From Parabacteroides faecis (lineage in GTDB: Bacteria > Bacteroidota > Bacteroidia > Bacteroidales > Tannerellaceae), in NCBI RefSeq assembly GCF_014647375.1, contig NZ_BMPB01000008.1:334733-398732 (forward strand): DNA of 64,000 nt. The letters run 5' to 3'. Numbering within the stretch: the stretch's first letter is position 1; every line of letters begins with the position of its first letter. Positions 19,311-29,547 of this stretch are shown here, in pieces. The notes below the pieces were generated by a model that was not told the DNA's origin, did not search any database, and saw nothing but the letters and a program-made list of their open reading frames with translations. The position numbers and the translations under genes are program-made.

Positions 19311-20182
19311 TCCTTTACTAATTTCAATAAATACTGACCATATTGATTTTTAATCATTGGAGTGGCCACTTCTTTTAGTTTTCCGTCATCTATCCAACCT
19401 TTCCGGTAAGCAATTTCTTCCAGGCAGGCCACTTTCAAGCCCTGACGCTTCTCTATCACTTCCACAAAGGTCGAAGCTTCCGACAAAGAATCGTGTGTAC
19501 CGGTGTCGAGCCAGGCAAAACCACGTCCTAACAACTGGACTTTCAGTTCCCCGTCTTTAAGGAACTCCTGATTCACAGTCGTGATCTCCAATTCTCCGCG
19601 TGCCGAGGGCTTAATCTGCGTTGCCACCTCAACCACTTTATTCGGATAAAAATAGAGTCCGACAACAGCATAATTCGACTTAGGAGACTGAGGTTTTTCT
19701 TCAATACTCAGCACATTCCCTTCTTTATCGAATTCGGCTACACCATAGCGTTCCGGATCGTTGACGTAGTAACCGAACACAGTTGCTTTTTGTTCGTTCT
19801 CCACATTGTTAACGGCCTCTTTTAACATAGCCGTAAAACTTTGTCCATAAAAGATATTGTCGCCCAACACCAGGCAAACCGAATCATTTCCAATAAATTT
19901 ATTCCCTATAATAAAAGCTTGTGCCAGCCCGTCGGGTGAGGGTTGTTCGGCATACTCGAAATGCACACCATAATCCGAACCGTCCCCCAGCAGTCGACGG
20001 AATCCCGGCAGATCCTGCGGGGTCGAAATAATCAATATCTCCCGTATCCCGGCCAACATCAGGACAGAGATAGGGTAATAGATCATCGGTTTGTCATAAA
20101 TCGGCAATAATTGCTTAGATACACCTTTTGTAATCGGATACAAACGGGTTCCGGAACCTCCGGCCAATACAATTCCTTTCAT
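19307..20182 (-). CDS. rmlA: Glucose-1-phosphate thymidylyltransferase
   Basis: A 291-residue nucleotidyltransferase that makes dTDP-glucose. The signature [16 protein letters not shown] opens the protein and EKPQSPKSN and [12 protein letters not shown] follow. It is first in an operon with fcl and gmd, although its product is not part of the GDP-fucose route. No rmlB, rmlC or rmlD lies in the window. A minus-strand TACATTTG at 20217-20224 is the likely -7 element. Confidence 0.96.
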   Translation of the reverse strand: MKGIVLAGGSGTRLYPITKGVSKQLLPIYDKPMIYYPISVLMLAGIREILIISTPQDLPGFRRLLGDGSDYGVHFEYAEQPSPDGLAQAFIIGNKFIGNDSVCLVLGDNIFYGQSFTAMLKEAVNNVENEQKATVFGYYVNDPERYGVAEFDKEGNVLSIEEKPQSPKSNYAVVGLYFYPNKVVEVATQIKPSARGELEITTVNQEFLKDGELKVQLLGRGFAWLDTGTHDSLSEASTFVEVIEKRQGLKVACLEEIAYRKGWIDDGKLKEVATPMIKNQYGQYLLKLVKE

Positions 20183-20216
20183 TAGGTTCAGACTTTTTAA
20201 TTATTAAAATAGAGTA

Positions 20217-20224
20217 CAAATGTA
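20217..20224 (-). promoter_or_regulatory. -7 element of rmlA-fcl-gmd
   Basis: TACATTTG on the minus strand, 35 bp before the rmlA ATG. No clear -33 at the usual spacing. Confidence 0.55.
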
Positions 20225-20393
20225 TACAAAATATTCGATTTGTCCTTATTCGACAAAGACCTCTTTCCGATGTGTTTAAAGGGAAGAAGACAATTTAAGA
20301 GAGAACTGACCATAATGTATATAAAAGAAGATTTTTACAACCTTTCATTCCTGCCTTTTGTTACAGTAGAAATAATTTTAATAACAAATTGAT

Positions 20394-20966
20394 ATGAACA
20401 CATTTGACGAAAGAATTAGTTCCGCCGTAAAAAACTGGTGGGTTTCACTTCTACTGGGATTATTATATATCCTGATTGCAATATGCCTGATGTTCACGCC
20501 GATGGCTAGTTACGTTGCATTAAGTATTTTATTCAGCGTTGCCATGTTTGTGAGCGGAACACTTGAAATCCTTTTTGCCGTATCCAACCGGAAACATATT
20601 TCCAGCTGGGGCTGGTATCTGGCCGGTGGTATCATCGACCTCATACTGGGTATTTACCTGATGGCAAGCCCTGGGCTGAGCATGACCGTCCTTCCGTTTA
20701 TCCTCGCATTCTGGTTAATGTTCAGAGGTTTCTCTTCTACAGGTTATGCAATGGATCTGAAACGGTTCGGAACCGGAAACTGGGGTTGGTATATGGCTTT
20801 CGGAATTCTGGCTATTATCTGTAGCATCGCCATTATCTGGCAGCCGGGATTAGGAGTCTTTACACTCGTTTATATGATCGCTTACGCGCTGCTTATCATC
20901 GGTATCTTCCGCGTAATGCTTTCTTTTGAACTGAGAAGCCTGCATAAGAAAAACGAAAAAGAATAA
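20394..20966 (+). CDS. HdeD/DUF308-family membrane protein
   Basis: A 190-residue integral membrane protein with about six helices in three similar hairpins. WWVSLLLGLLYILIA, WYLAGGIIDLILGIYL and WGWYMAFGILAII each begin a pair. This internal repetition is the hallmark of the HdeD (DUF308) family, linked in E. coli to acid resistance but biochemically undefined. It ends with a charged tail LHKKNEKE. It is transcribed alone; the intergenic repeat island at 20983-21095 follows. Confidence 0.85.
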   Translation: MNTFDERISSAVKNWWVSLLLGLLYILIAICLMFTPMASYVALSILFSVAMFVSGTLEILFAVSNRKHISSWGWYLAGGIIDLILGIYLMASPGLSMTVLPFILAFWLMFRGFSSTGYAMDLKRFGTGNWGWYMAFGILAIICSIAIIWQPGLGVFTLVYMIAYALLIIGIFRVMLSFELRSLHKKNEKE

Positions 20967-20982
20967 TTTCATCATTTCCCCA

Positions 20983-21095
20983 GGAGGACACTGTAGTTTC
21001 CTCCGGAAGAAATTCTGGTTCCCTGCGGAGGAAATTGCAATTCCCTCCGCAGGGAATTACAGTTTCCTTACCCGGGAATTACGAGGAAACTGTAA
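20983..21095. repeat. Nested hairpin repeat island, about 22-bp pitch
   Basis: Three hairpins stand in a row: GGAGGA/TCCTCC, then TTCCCTGCGGAGG (21019-21031) with CCTCCGCAGGGAA (21044-21056), then TTACAGTTTCCT (21057-21068) with AGGAAACTGTAA (21084-21095). The word TTCC recurs at 20998, 21019, 21041 and 21064, and GGAA at 21030, 21053 and 21075, that is every 21-23 bp. There is no T-run, so this is not a simple terminator. Confidence 0.7.
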
Positions 21096-21183
21096 TAAAT
21101 TCATAATCAACCGATAAAAGGAATACGCCACACACACTGCTTTCATATAAACCTCGAGCCCTCCATTCTTACCACCCTAATCA

Positions 21184-21213
21184 TTGTTCTATAAAAAAAA
21201 TAACGTAGTTTTG
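21184..21213 (+). promoter_or_regulatory. Promoter of the OPT transporter gene
   Basis: TTG at 21184-21186, a 19-bp spacer and TAGTTTTG at 21206-21213 match the Bacteroidetes promoter exactly. The start codon follows 62 bp later. Confidence 0.8.
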
Positions 21214-21274
21214 TAACGCTATAGATACAGAAAAACACATTTGAGATTAAATCTAACTAAAAATAATAGTCACC

Positions 21275-23272
21275 GTGAAGAAGGAAGATGAAGAAAAGGT
21301 AAGCGGGCTACCGGAAAATGCCTACAGAGAACTCAAAGAAGGAGAAGTATATAACCCTATCATGTCACCCAATAAACAGTACAAAGAAGTGACACCCTGG
21401 TCTGTGTTTTGGGGACTTGTGATGGCCGTGATATTCAGTGCGGCTGCAGCTTATCTGGGACTGAAAGTCGGACAGGTCTTTGAAGCAGCCATCCCGATCG
21501 CTATCATTGCCGTCGGACTGTCGAGCGGCTTTAAACGAAAAAATGCATTAGGGGAAAATGTTATTATCCAGTCTATCGGAGCTTGTAGTGGCGTGATCGT
21601 AGCCGGAGCGATCTTTACCCTTCCTGCTTTATATATCCTGCAGGATAAATATCCGGAAATCACCATCAACTTTTTTGAAGTATTTATGAGCTCGCTGTTG
21701 GGTGGTATCCTCGGCATTCTGTTGTTGATTCCTTTCCGGAAATATTTTGTTTCGGACATGCACGGTAAATACCCGTTCCCGGAAGCTACAGCAACGACAC
21801 AAGTGCTCGTTTCAGGTGAAAAAGGCGGAAGCCAGGCCAAGCCGCTTATCCTGGCCGGACTGATCGGAGGTTTATATGATTTTATCATCGCCACATTCGG
21901 ATGGTGGAGCGAAACGATAAGTACACGGATCGTCAGTGCCGGTGAAATGCTGGCGGACAAGGCTAAAGTCGTTCTGAAAGTAAATACAGGTGCAGCCGTA
22001 CTGGGGTTAGGTTATATTATCGGTTTAAAATATTCAATGATTATCTGTGCCGGTTCATTCCTGGTTTGGTTGGTGATCATTCCGTTGATGTCCGCCTTTT
22101 TCGGTGCAGATGTACTGACACTAGGCAACGACGCGATCACCGCAACAGTCGGAAGCATGAGTGCAGAACAGATATTTACCACTTATGCCCGCCATATCGG
22201 TATCGGGGGTATTGCTACAGCCGGAGTAATCGGTATTATCAATTCCTGGGGAATTATCCGCGGAGCCGTGGGATTGGCAGCCAAAGAACTGAAAGGGAAA
22301 AATACGGAAGCCGACACAGAAACGGTACGCACACAAAAAGATTTATCCATGAAGATCATCTCGATCGGTATCTTTGCGACACTGATCGTTACCTATTTGT
22401 TCTTCCATTTCGGTGTGCTGGATAACTGGTATTATGCCCTGATCGGTCTGTTGATCGTCGGGATCATCGCTTTTCTGTTCACAACCGTTGCCGCCAATGC
22501 GATTGCGATTGTCGGAACCAATCCGGTATCTGGTATGACATTGATGACACTGATCTTATCGTCGATCATTCTGGTTGCTGCCGGACTGAAAGGAACAGCC
22601 GGTATGGTCTCGGCTCTGATCATCGGAGGTGTTGTATGTACGGCACTTTCTATGGCGGGAGGCTTCATTACCGACCTGAAAATCGGTTACTGGCTCGGGA
22701 GTACACCGGCAAAACAACAAACCTGGAAATTCCTCGGTACACTGGTTTCTGCTGCAACCGTTGGCGGTGTTATCCTTATCCTGAACCAGACATACGGGTT
22801 TACCACCGGGCAACTGGCAGCTCCGCAGGCAAATGCAATGGCAGCTGTTATCGAACCTCTGATGAGTGGTTCGGGAGCCCCCTGGATACTGTACGGAATC
22901 GGAGCCGTATTGGCTATCATCCTGAATTTCTGCAAAATCCCGGCATTGGCTTTCGCATTAGGTATGTTCATTCCGATGGAATTGAATACCCCCTTGTTGA
23001 TCGGTGGTGCTATCAGCTGGTATGTTGGAAGCCGCAGCAAAGACAAGGCATTGAATACTGCCCGTCTTGAAAAGGGTACATTGCTTGCTTCCGGATTCAT
23101 TGCCGGTGGAGCTTTAATGGGTGTTGTCAGCGCAGCATTGCGTTTCGGTGGCATTAACCTGGTAAATGAAAAATGGCTGGAAGGAAACTTTGCCGAGCCT
23201 TTAGCTGTTCTTATGTATATTGCATTAATGGCTTATCTGGCGATAAGCTCGATGAAAGCGAAAAAAGAATAA
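21275..23272 (+). CDS. OPT-family oligopeptide transporter
   Basis: A 665-residue transporter of the OPT superfamily, which imports small peptides or metal-chelate compounds with protons. About 14-16 hydrophobic helices fill the protein after a charged 45-residue N-terminus. NPIMSPNKQYKEVTPWSV and the GEN-x-IQSIGACSG region are typical of the bacterial branch. The start is GTG at 21275; no ATG fits as well. The next gene starts 8 bp after the stop, so the two should be one operon, possibly linking peptide uptake with cell-wall peptide release. Confidence 0.92.
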   Translation: MKKEDEEKVSGLPENAYRELKEGEVYNPIMSPNKQYKEVTPWSVFWGLVMAVIFSAAAAYLGLKVGQVFEAAIPIAIIAVGLSSGFKRKNALGENVIIQSIGACSGVIVAGAIFTLPALYILQDKYPEITINFFEVFMSSLLGGILGILLLIPFRKYFVSDMHGKYPFPEATATTQVLVSGEKGGSQAKPLILAGLIGGLYDFIIATFGWWSETISTRIVSAGEMLADKAKVVLKVNTGAAVLGLGYIIGLKYSMIICAGSFLVWLVIIPLMSAFFGADVLTLGNDAITATVGSMSAEQIFTTYARHIGIGGIATAGVIGIINSWGIIRGAVGLAAKELKGKNTEADTETVRTQKDLSMKIISIGIFATLIVTYLFFHFGVLDNWYYALIGLLIVGIIAFLFTTVAANAIAIVGTNPVSGMTLMTLILSSIILVAAGLKGTAGMVSALIIGGVVCTALSMAGGFITDLKIGYWLGSTPAKQQTWKFLGTLVSAATVGGVILILNQTYGFTTGQLAAPQANAMAAVIEPLMSGSGAPWILYGIGAVLAIILNFCKIPALAFALGMFIPMELNTPLLIGGAISWYVGSRSKDKALNTARLEKGTLLASGFIAGGALMGVVSAALRFGGINLVNEKWLEGNFAEPLAVLMYIALMAYLAISSMKAKKE

Positions 23273-23280
23273 TATAAACA

Positions 23281-24594
23281 ATGGATGCACCGTTAGTTAA
23301 TGTTGGGATTATGACGGAAAAGGCACTCTCATTCGTATTCAACGGAGAATATATCCACACCGAGAGCAGTTCTTTTCTGACGGGAGAACAACGGGCGTTG
23401 TTCGTAAACGGGAATATAGTATACAACGGCAAGCTGTATAAGGAGCTTTTCTTTGAACCGGCTTCGCCTGATTCTTCATTCGACCTGAAAGCTGTTACGA
23501 TCGGAGTTGATTTTCACTGGCAAAGACAGGAAGACCAACGATTCAAAGGTGCATTGAACCTGGTAGCGGGGAATGAAGGTATTGTGGTGATCAACAGCAT
23601 CGATGTTGAAGAATATCTCACCAGTGTGATCTCGTCGGAAATGAGTGCCACAGCTTCAAAAGAGTTGCTGAAGGCACACGCCGTGATCTCTCGCAGTTGG
23701 TTGCTGGCGCAGATTGAAAAGACGTTCCGCCTGGGAAAAGCACCGGAGAAATACAAAAGTTGTGAACGCGACCGTGACCAATTGATCCGTTGGTATGACC
23801 GCGATGATCATGGTATGTTCGATGTCTGTGCCGATGATCATTGCCAACGTTACCAGGGTATCACCCGCGCCTCCACTCCGATAGTGGAAGAAGTGATCCA
23901 CGAAACACGCGGCGAAATACTGACCGATGGCGAATCGATTTGCGATACCCGCTTTTCCAAATGCTGCGGAGGCGTAACCGAGCAATTCGAACATTGCTGG
24001 GAGCCTGTGCCCCACTCCTATCTGACAGCCGTTCGCGACAGCAAGGAGAGCGCTTTTCCTGACCTGACCGATCCGGTCGAAGCAGAAATGTGGATACGCA
24101 ATTCGCCCGATGCTTTTTGCAATACGACAGATCAAAAGATATTGAGCCAGGTGCTGAACAATTATGATCAGGAAACAACTAATTTCTATCGTTGGAAAGT
24201 GACTTATACACAGGAGGAACTTGCCGAACTGATCCACCGCAAAAGTGGCATCGACTTCGGCGAGATACAAGATCTGATCCCATTGGAAAGAGGGAGTTCC
24301 GGACGTATCGAAAAGTTACAGATCGTAGGAACACGCCGTATTTATACGATCGGCAAGGAGTTGGAAATACGGCGGACCTTATCGGAAACCCATCTGTATA
24401 GTTCTGCTTTCGTTGTTGATAAGGAAAATATGCGCCTCAACATCCCGCAGCGTTTCGTACTGACGGGTGCCGGTTGGGGACATGGTGTAGGGCTTTGCCA
24501 GATCGGCGCAGCAGTTATGGGCGAACAGGGCTATTCTTATACGGAGATATTGTCACATTATTTCCGGGGAGCTAAAATTGAGAAAAGATATTAG
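23281..24594 (+). CDS. SpoIID/LytB-domain protein
   Basis: A 437-residue protein of the SpoIID/LytB superfamily, whose characterised member SpoIID is a peptidoglycan lytic transglycosylase. EEYLTSVISSEMSA near 117 holds the catalytic-type Glu. AHAVISRSWLL follows, and GAGWGHGVGLCQIGA near 400 is the conserved end motif. The central part carries a Cys-rich stretch (TRFSKCCGGVTEQFEHCW). No signal peptide is visible, which is odd for a wall enzyme. It lies 8 bp after the OPT gene and ends at a terminator. Confidence 0.9.
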   Translation: MDAPLVNVGIMTEKALSFVFNGEYIHTESSSFLTGEQRALFVNGNIVYNGKLYKELFFEPASPDSSFDLKAVTIGVDFHWQRQEDQRFKGALNLVAGNEGIVVINSIDVEEYLTSVISSEMSATASKELLKAHAVISRSWLLAQIEKTFRLGKAPEKYKSCERDRDQLIRWYDRDDHGMFDVCADDHCQRYQGITRASTPIVEEVIHETRGEILTDGESICDTRFSKCCGGVTEQFEHCWEPVPHSYLTAVRDSKESAFPDLTDPVEAEMWIRNSPDAFCNTTDQKILSQVLNNYDQETTNFYRWKVTYTQEELAELIHRKSGIDFGEIQDLIPLERGSSGRIEKLQIVGTRRIYTIGKELEIRRTLSETHLYSSAFVVDKENMRLNIPQRFVLTGAGWGHGVGLCQIGAAVMGEQGYSYTEILSHYFRGAKIEKRY

Positions 24595-24635
24595 TTCCTT
24601 TCCACAAGCATTCAGATACAAACATATTAAAATCT

Positions 24636-24673
24636 AAAAAGGTCGCTAATCTCACGATAGCGGCCTTTTTTTG
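24636..24673 (+). terminator. Terminator of the OPT-SpoIID operon
   Basis: AAAGGTCGCTA pairs with TAGCGGCCTTT, followed by a run of T at 24665-24672, 42 bp after the stop. Confidence 0.85.
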
Positions 24674-24790
24674 TGTTTACCTATCTTTCCGGCTCCTAGT
24701 GGTAGCCGGTTGTCTTTACTCTCACGAGCTCTAACTGATTACAAAGGAATAAATAACTCTACAAGTAACCAAGCAAAATAGATTAATAAG

Positions 24791-24822
24791 GGTATTTTCC
24801 CCACAAAATGGGGAAAAATACC
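24791..24822 (-). terminator. Terminator of the SusCD locus
   Basis: GGTATTTTCCCC (24791-24802) pairs with GGGGAAAAATACC (24810-24822), ten bases past the susD-like stop. The T-run after it is weak. Confidence 0.65.
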
Positions 24823-24832
24823 GATAAAATTA

Positions 24833-26398
24833 TTAATAACCTTTGTTCTGTATCAGATTCTTACTCTTTGATATCTCGTTTGTTGGTATAGGGAATACAT
24901 GATTGACCGATGCATTGAATGTACGGGACGGCCAGGCTTCTATTTCTGTTATCTCCAAATCGTCTTTCGACTGAGGAACCGGGATTTTAGCTTTAACACT
25001 ATATCCATGTAAAGGTTTCTCCACATAATTCTTCGCAACACCCCAACGGATCAGATCCAACATACGATTCGAAAACTCTCCGGCCAACTCACAACGGCGT
25101 TCATTCATCAAATCTTCCTTCGTTGCATTCTGCTTAGGAGACAAACCGGCACGTTTACGTACTTCATTCAAAGAGGCATCTCCGTTCTGACCTTGCCAAA
25201 TCAAAGCTTCGGCCTTCATTAGCAACACTTCGGCATAACGAATCAACGGTATATTCAGACTTGTTGTCGGATTATCGCCGTTCGGATTGACAGTCGTACC
25301 GATAGCATCTGCCGCCTTGAACGGATCCATATATTTATTGAACTGCATACCGGACAAACTTTCATTGGAGTAATATACCTTTTCCTGTCCCAGGAAAAAG
25401 AACTTGTCACCTGGTTGAAGAATAGTGGCAGGCAGACGTTTATCGCCTACTTCGAAAGCTTCGACCAACTCGATTGTCGGAGTAAAATACCCCCAACCGT
25501 TATATTGCCCCCAACCTTTATTCTCCAACAATGCGCCGGGAAGGAAAGAACCGGCCACTTCCGAAGACGGAGAAGAGAAAATATATTCATCACTGTAATT
25601 ATTCTCGATCTTGAATACATCGGCGAAATTATCCAACAGGCGGTTCTTTCCTGAGTTGATAACCTTATCACAATATTCAATAGTGGTTGCATAAGAAGAT
25701 GCATCATACTGAGCATCGAACAAAGCAACTTTAGCAATATATGCCCAACAAGCAGTTTTATGCGGACGGCCGTAATCAGCCTCTCCCCATTCTTTAAAGT
25801 CAGGCAATAATGCGGCTGCCTTTTCAAAATCTTCTATGCAATAAGTATAGTTATCGCGTACACTCTTGACACGGGGTACATCCAGTTCATCTACTGCCAG
25901 ACCCGGCTCTACAATAGGTATACCTCCGTTTTCTCCATTATCCCCGTAATAAGGAGCGATCCAAAAGTAAGCCCAGGCACGGAAAAAATAAGCTTGTCCC
26001 AAGACTTTATCCTTTGTATCTTCACTGATATTCATATCGGGAACATTTAAAATAATATCGTTACAACGTTTGATCAACTGGTACATTTTCGGCCAGTTAT
26101 CCACGACATCACGGCTATAATCCGCCGTAAAATTCTTCATGGCAGCACAACCGGCTTGTGTACGTCCTGTTACCACATCATCACTACAATTATAATAATG
26201 CATAAAGCCACGCCCGACAACACCGGCTTCCCCGGTCCAGAAATAAAGTCCGTCAGCTGCACGAAGCGCATCATTCTCCGTCATCCAGAAACGGTCGCTG
26301 GAAGGTTCTCCATATTTATTATAGGTAAGGAAATCCTCACAAGATGTTAATCCGGCCAATGCCAGACAAAGAATTCCTATTTTCAATACTGTTTTCAT
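24833..26398 (-). CDS. SusD/RagB-family nutrient-binding lipoprotein
   Basis: A 521-residue surface lipoprotein (lipobox LTSC at about residue 17-20) that caps a SusC transporter and binds its substrate. The opening EDFLTYNKYGEPSSDRFW, the TPR-like helices, and the C-terminal NEVRKRAGL, NERRCELAGE and FPIPTNEIS words are typical of the family. It is the last gene of a three-gene operon, 20 bp after susC. The substrate is not evident from sequence; the operon's phosphatase fusion suggests a phosphorylated ligand. Confidence 0.94.
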   Translation of the reverse strand: MKTVLKIGILCLALAGLTSCEDFLTYNKYGEPSSDRFWMTENDALRAADGLYFWTGEAGVVGRGFMHYYNCSDDVVTGRTQAGCAAMKNFTADYSRDVVDNWPKMYQLIKRCNDIILNVPDMNISEDTKDKVLGQAYFFRAWAYFWIAPYYGDNGENGGIPIVEPGLAVDELDVPRVKSVRDNYTYCIEDFEKAAALLPDFKEWGEADYGRPHKTACWAYIAKVALFDAQYDASSYATTIEYCDKVINSGKNRLLDNFADVFKIENNYSDEYIFSSPSSEVAGSFLPGALLENKGWGQYNGWGYFTPTIELVEAFEVGDKRLPATILQPGDKFFFLGQEKVYYSNESLSGMQFNKYMDPFKAADAIGTTVNPNGDNPTTSLNIPLIRYAEVLLMKAEALIWQGQNGDASLNEVRKRAGLSPKQNATKEDLMNERRCELAGEFSNRMLDLIRWGVAKNYVEKPLHGYSVKAKIPVPQSKDDLEITEIEAWPSRTFNASVNHVFPIPTNEISKSKNLIQNKGY

Positions 26399-26418
26399 AC
26401 TTTGATTCGTTTATATGC

Positions 26419-29400
26419 TTAAAATGTAAGATTCAATCCAAAAGAAACTACACGGGATACAGGATATGTACCGCCATCTACTCCGTAATTACCCACTTCC
26501 GGGTCCATTCCTGAATATTTAGTGAAAGTCAACAGGTTTTCACCACTTGCATACACACGCAGATTGGGTGCTCCGGGTGCATTTCCGAACAAACTTTTAG
26601 GTAAAGTATAACCAAGCGTAATATTTTTTACACGAAGGTAACTACCGTTTTCCAGGAAAAAGTCAGAAACCGTACTGTAATTCCCGTTCGTATCCGACAT
26701 ACTGATCAAAGGGATATCCGAATTATGATTATACCCCCATGAATCCAAAACGTCGGCAGACATATTCCAACCCTGGCCGGCAGCATAGGTCATTACCTTG
26801 ACTCCGTTGAATATTTTATTTCCGGCAACACCTTGCAGGGCTATGTTCAGATCGAAATTCTTATAACCGAAAGATGCATTCAAACCATATGTAAACTTCG
26901 GAGTGTAACTACCCATATATTCGCGGTCATTATCATTGATGATTCCATCTCCATTCAGGTCTACGAATTTTTGATCACCAGGTTTTGCATTTGGCTGTAT
27001 CTTCGTGATATTTCCATTCTGGTCCGTATGAGTATAGGCATCTATTTCCGCTTGTGATTGAAAAATACCATCTGTCTTTACTACATAATAAGAATACCAG
27101 GGTTGTCCGACTTTGGAACGTAACGGTTGCATAGCACGGATAGTCAATCCATGAGCAAAGAAATCACGATCTCCCAAATCCTTTACCTCCGAACGGAGAA
27201 AAGAAAAATTCGCATCCACATGATAAGAAAAACCTCCCTTTGATGTATCTCCATAACCTAATGTAAACTCAACTCCACTATTCTGCACTTTACCTACATT
27301 TCCCAGCGGAGCAACCGACACGCCACCGACAGATGCAAGCGGAACTTCCTCGATTAAGTCCTTTGTATTCTTAATAAAATAATCAGCCCCGAAAGCCAGT
27401 TTTCCTTCTAAAAATTCAATATCGAATCCTAAGTCTGTTTGTTCTGAAGTCTCCCATTTTAAATCAGGATTAGGAAATGTCGTCAATCCCAGTCCCAGAA
27501 TCGGGTTTTGGTGGCTATTTCCCAAATATGTATAATCACCGGTCTGTGACAAGTTAGACATATAAGAGTAGTTACGCACACCGGCTACATTACCTATCTG
27601 CCCCCAGCTAACACGTAGCTTCAACAATGAAATCACCGGATTATCCTTCAAAAACTTCTCGGAAGAGATCTTCCAGGCACCGGACACTGCGGGAAAAATA
27701 CCGGAATTATTCTTGTAATACAATTTTGATGAAGCATCACGGCGGATACTCGCAGTCAGGAAATAACGGTCATCATAAGAATAAGAGCCACGGGCATATA
27801 CAGATACCTGCGATTCCTGTGTACGGCTTTCACTTGGTTTTGTCTTTGTCCAATCCGTACCGTTTACCAGATTTTGTGAATACTCATCCTCGTCAGGGAA
27901 ATTATATACAGTTACATTCGCATCTCTGTAAGAGTTATAACTCATTGAATAACCACCCATCACATTCACCTGATGCTTACCAAACATCTGATCATACGTT
28001 GCGACCGTTTCCCACAACCAATTATTTGTACGTGAATACATCAGATTCCGTGAGTTCTCATCATTTGTTTTACCGATCTCAAGTACACGGACGCTAAAAT
28101 TTTCATAATAATTATTTTTTGTCCCGGCTGAAAACTCTGAACGAATCTTCAAATGCTCGATAGGATCTATCACCAGGCTTGTCGTTGAAAACAGTTGCTG
28201 ATTCGGGCGATTCTGGTTTAAACGCATCAGGGTTGCCACAGGATTCACTACTTCTCCGAAAGTTCCGGCTACTCCCAGGTCTTTTGCCCACAAAGGGACT
28301 GTCCCTCCAAATTTTCTTTTCCCATAATCATCCAAAACATAATTACCCTCCTGGTCCATTTCATAAACAGTAGCGGAAGGAGGCATAAACATAGCTGAAG
28401 CTGTGACCCCCGTATGACTGGAAGTATTTATATCGCCTCGTCCGTTTGTATATACATAGTTGACACGTTCGGAAAGAGATACCCATTTATTAATCTTGAA
28501 ATCGATATTTGCTTTTACCCCCAGGTTTTCCGCATAGGTATTAAGTAAAGTACCCTCTGTCTTGTTATATTCAGCGGAAAGATAAGATTTCAAAGATTCA
28601 CTACCTCCATTCAAGGAAAGAGCATATCGTTGTATCTTACCAGTACGAAATATTTCATCGATCCAGTTCGTATGAGTTTGCTGCCCATAAGGATAAATAT
28701 CGGGATCGATGCCGGCCGGTATCGAAACTCCGTCCACATTGGCTGCATCGGTACGAACTTTCACATATTCTTCGGCTGTCAGCACTTTCGGTTTTCGCCA
28801 AGCCGACTGAACGCCATAACTGGCACGAGCAGAAACAGTAATTTTACCCTCCTTCGCCTTTTTAGTCGTTACAAGGATCACACCACCCGAACCGACATTC
28901 GTTCCATAAATAGCAGCAGAAGCCGCATCCTTCAGGATCGTGATGGATTCCACATCTTCCATATTGAAAGGAGCGCCGGATACACCATCTACTACATATA
29001 AAGGTGCTTCTCCGTCACGCGAACCTTTTCCGCGAATCGTTACAGAAGGTGACGACATCGGATCGCCGCTATTATTAGCGATCGTCACACCGGCTATCTG
29101 CCCCTGTAAAGCTCCGATCACACTTGTCGAACGGCTTTTTACATCATCTCCGATATCTTTTTTGGATACGGCAACAGAAAGATTCGATTTACGGGATTCC
29201 TGTCCGTAACCGATAACAACCACCTCTTCCAGATTCACCAGGTCATCTTCCAGTGAAACATTGATTTGCGAACGACCGCTCACTTTAGTTGTAAAAGGTT
29301 TATATCCCAGATAACTGATTTGCAATTCTGCATCCGCAGGGACTTCCAACTGATATTCCCCATCGATATTCGTGAGTGCTCCATTGGCAGTTCCAGTCTG

Positions 29401-29532
29401 TACAACAGTTGCTCCAATGATAGGTTCCGATGTTTTTGCATCAAAAACCACTCCTCTCACGCTGATTTGTTGCGCAAACAACACGCTCACGCAACAAAAC
29501 GTGAGAAGAAAATAAGTAACCAACAATCTCAT
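26419..29532 (-). CDS. SusC/RagA-family TonB-dependent transporter
   Basis: A 1037-residue outer-membrane transporter. A signal peptide ends at FAQQ. A carboxypeptidase-D-like domain (VRGVVFDAKTSEPIIGATV) follows, then EEVVVIGYG as a TonB-box-like segment, then the plug with GAPLYVVDG-type and IYGTNVGSGGVILVTTK words, then the 22-strand barrel ending SFGLNLTF. ATG 29532 replaces a TTG two codons upstream. There is no N-terminal STN domain, so anti-sigma signalling is not expected. It lies 15 bp after the phosphatase fusion. Confidence 0.95.
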   Translation of the reverse strand: MRLLVTYFLLTFCCVSVLFAQQISVRGVVFDAKTSEPIIGATVVQTGTANGALTNIDGEYQLEVPADAELQISYLGYKPFTTKVSGRSQINVSLEDDLVNLEEVVVIGYGQESRKSNLSVAVSKKDIGDDVKSRSTSVIGALQGQIAGVTIANNSGDPMSSPSVTIRGKGSRDGEAPLYVVDGVSGAPFNMEDVESITILKDAASAAIYGTNVGSGGVILVTTKKAKEGKITVSARASYGVQSAWRKPKVLTAEEYVKVRTDAANVDGVSIPAGIDPDIYPYGQQTHTNWIDEIFRTGKIQRYALSLNGGSESLKSYLSAEYNKTEGTLLNTYAENLGVKANIDFKINKWVSLSERVNYVYTNGRGDINTSSHTGVTASAMFMPPSATVYEMDQEGNYVLDDYGKRKFGGTVPLWAKDLGVAGTFGEVVNPVATLMRLNQNRPNQQLFSTTSLVIDPIEHLKIRSEFSAGTKNNYYENFSVRVLEIGKTNDENSRNLMYSRTNNWLWETVATYDQMFGKHQVNVMGGYSMSYNSYRDANVTVYNFPDEDEYSQNLVNGTDWTKTKPSESRTQESQVSVYARGSYSYDDRYFLTASIRRDASSKLYYKNNSGIFPAVSGAWKISSEKFLKDNPVISLLKLRVSWGQIGNVAGVRNYSYMSNLSQTGDYTYLGNSHQNPILGLGLTTFPNPDLKWETSEQTDLGFDIEFLEGKLAFGADYFIKNTKDLIEEVPLASVGGVSVAPLGNVGKVQNSGVEFTLGYGDTSKGGFSYHVDANFSFLRSEVKDLGDRDFFAHGLTIRAMQPLRSKVGQPWYSYYVVKTDGIFQSQAEIDAYTHTDQNGNITKIQPNAKPGDQKFVDLNGDGIINDNDREYMGSYTPKFTYGLNASFGYKNFDLNIALQGVAGNKIFNGVKVMTYAAGQGWNMSADVLDSWGYNHNSDIPLISMSDTNGNYSTVSDFFLENGSYLRVKNITLGYTLPKSLFGNAPGAPNLRVYASGENLLTFTKYSGMDPEVGNYGVDGGTYPVSRVVSFGLNLTF

Positions 29533-29547
29533 GTTCAATGATTTTAA

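Noticed and set aside
22687-23154. Leftward 155-residue frame
   Set aside because: It is antisense to the OPT transporter; its Pro/Ala-rich text mirrors hydrophobic codons.
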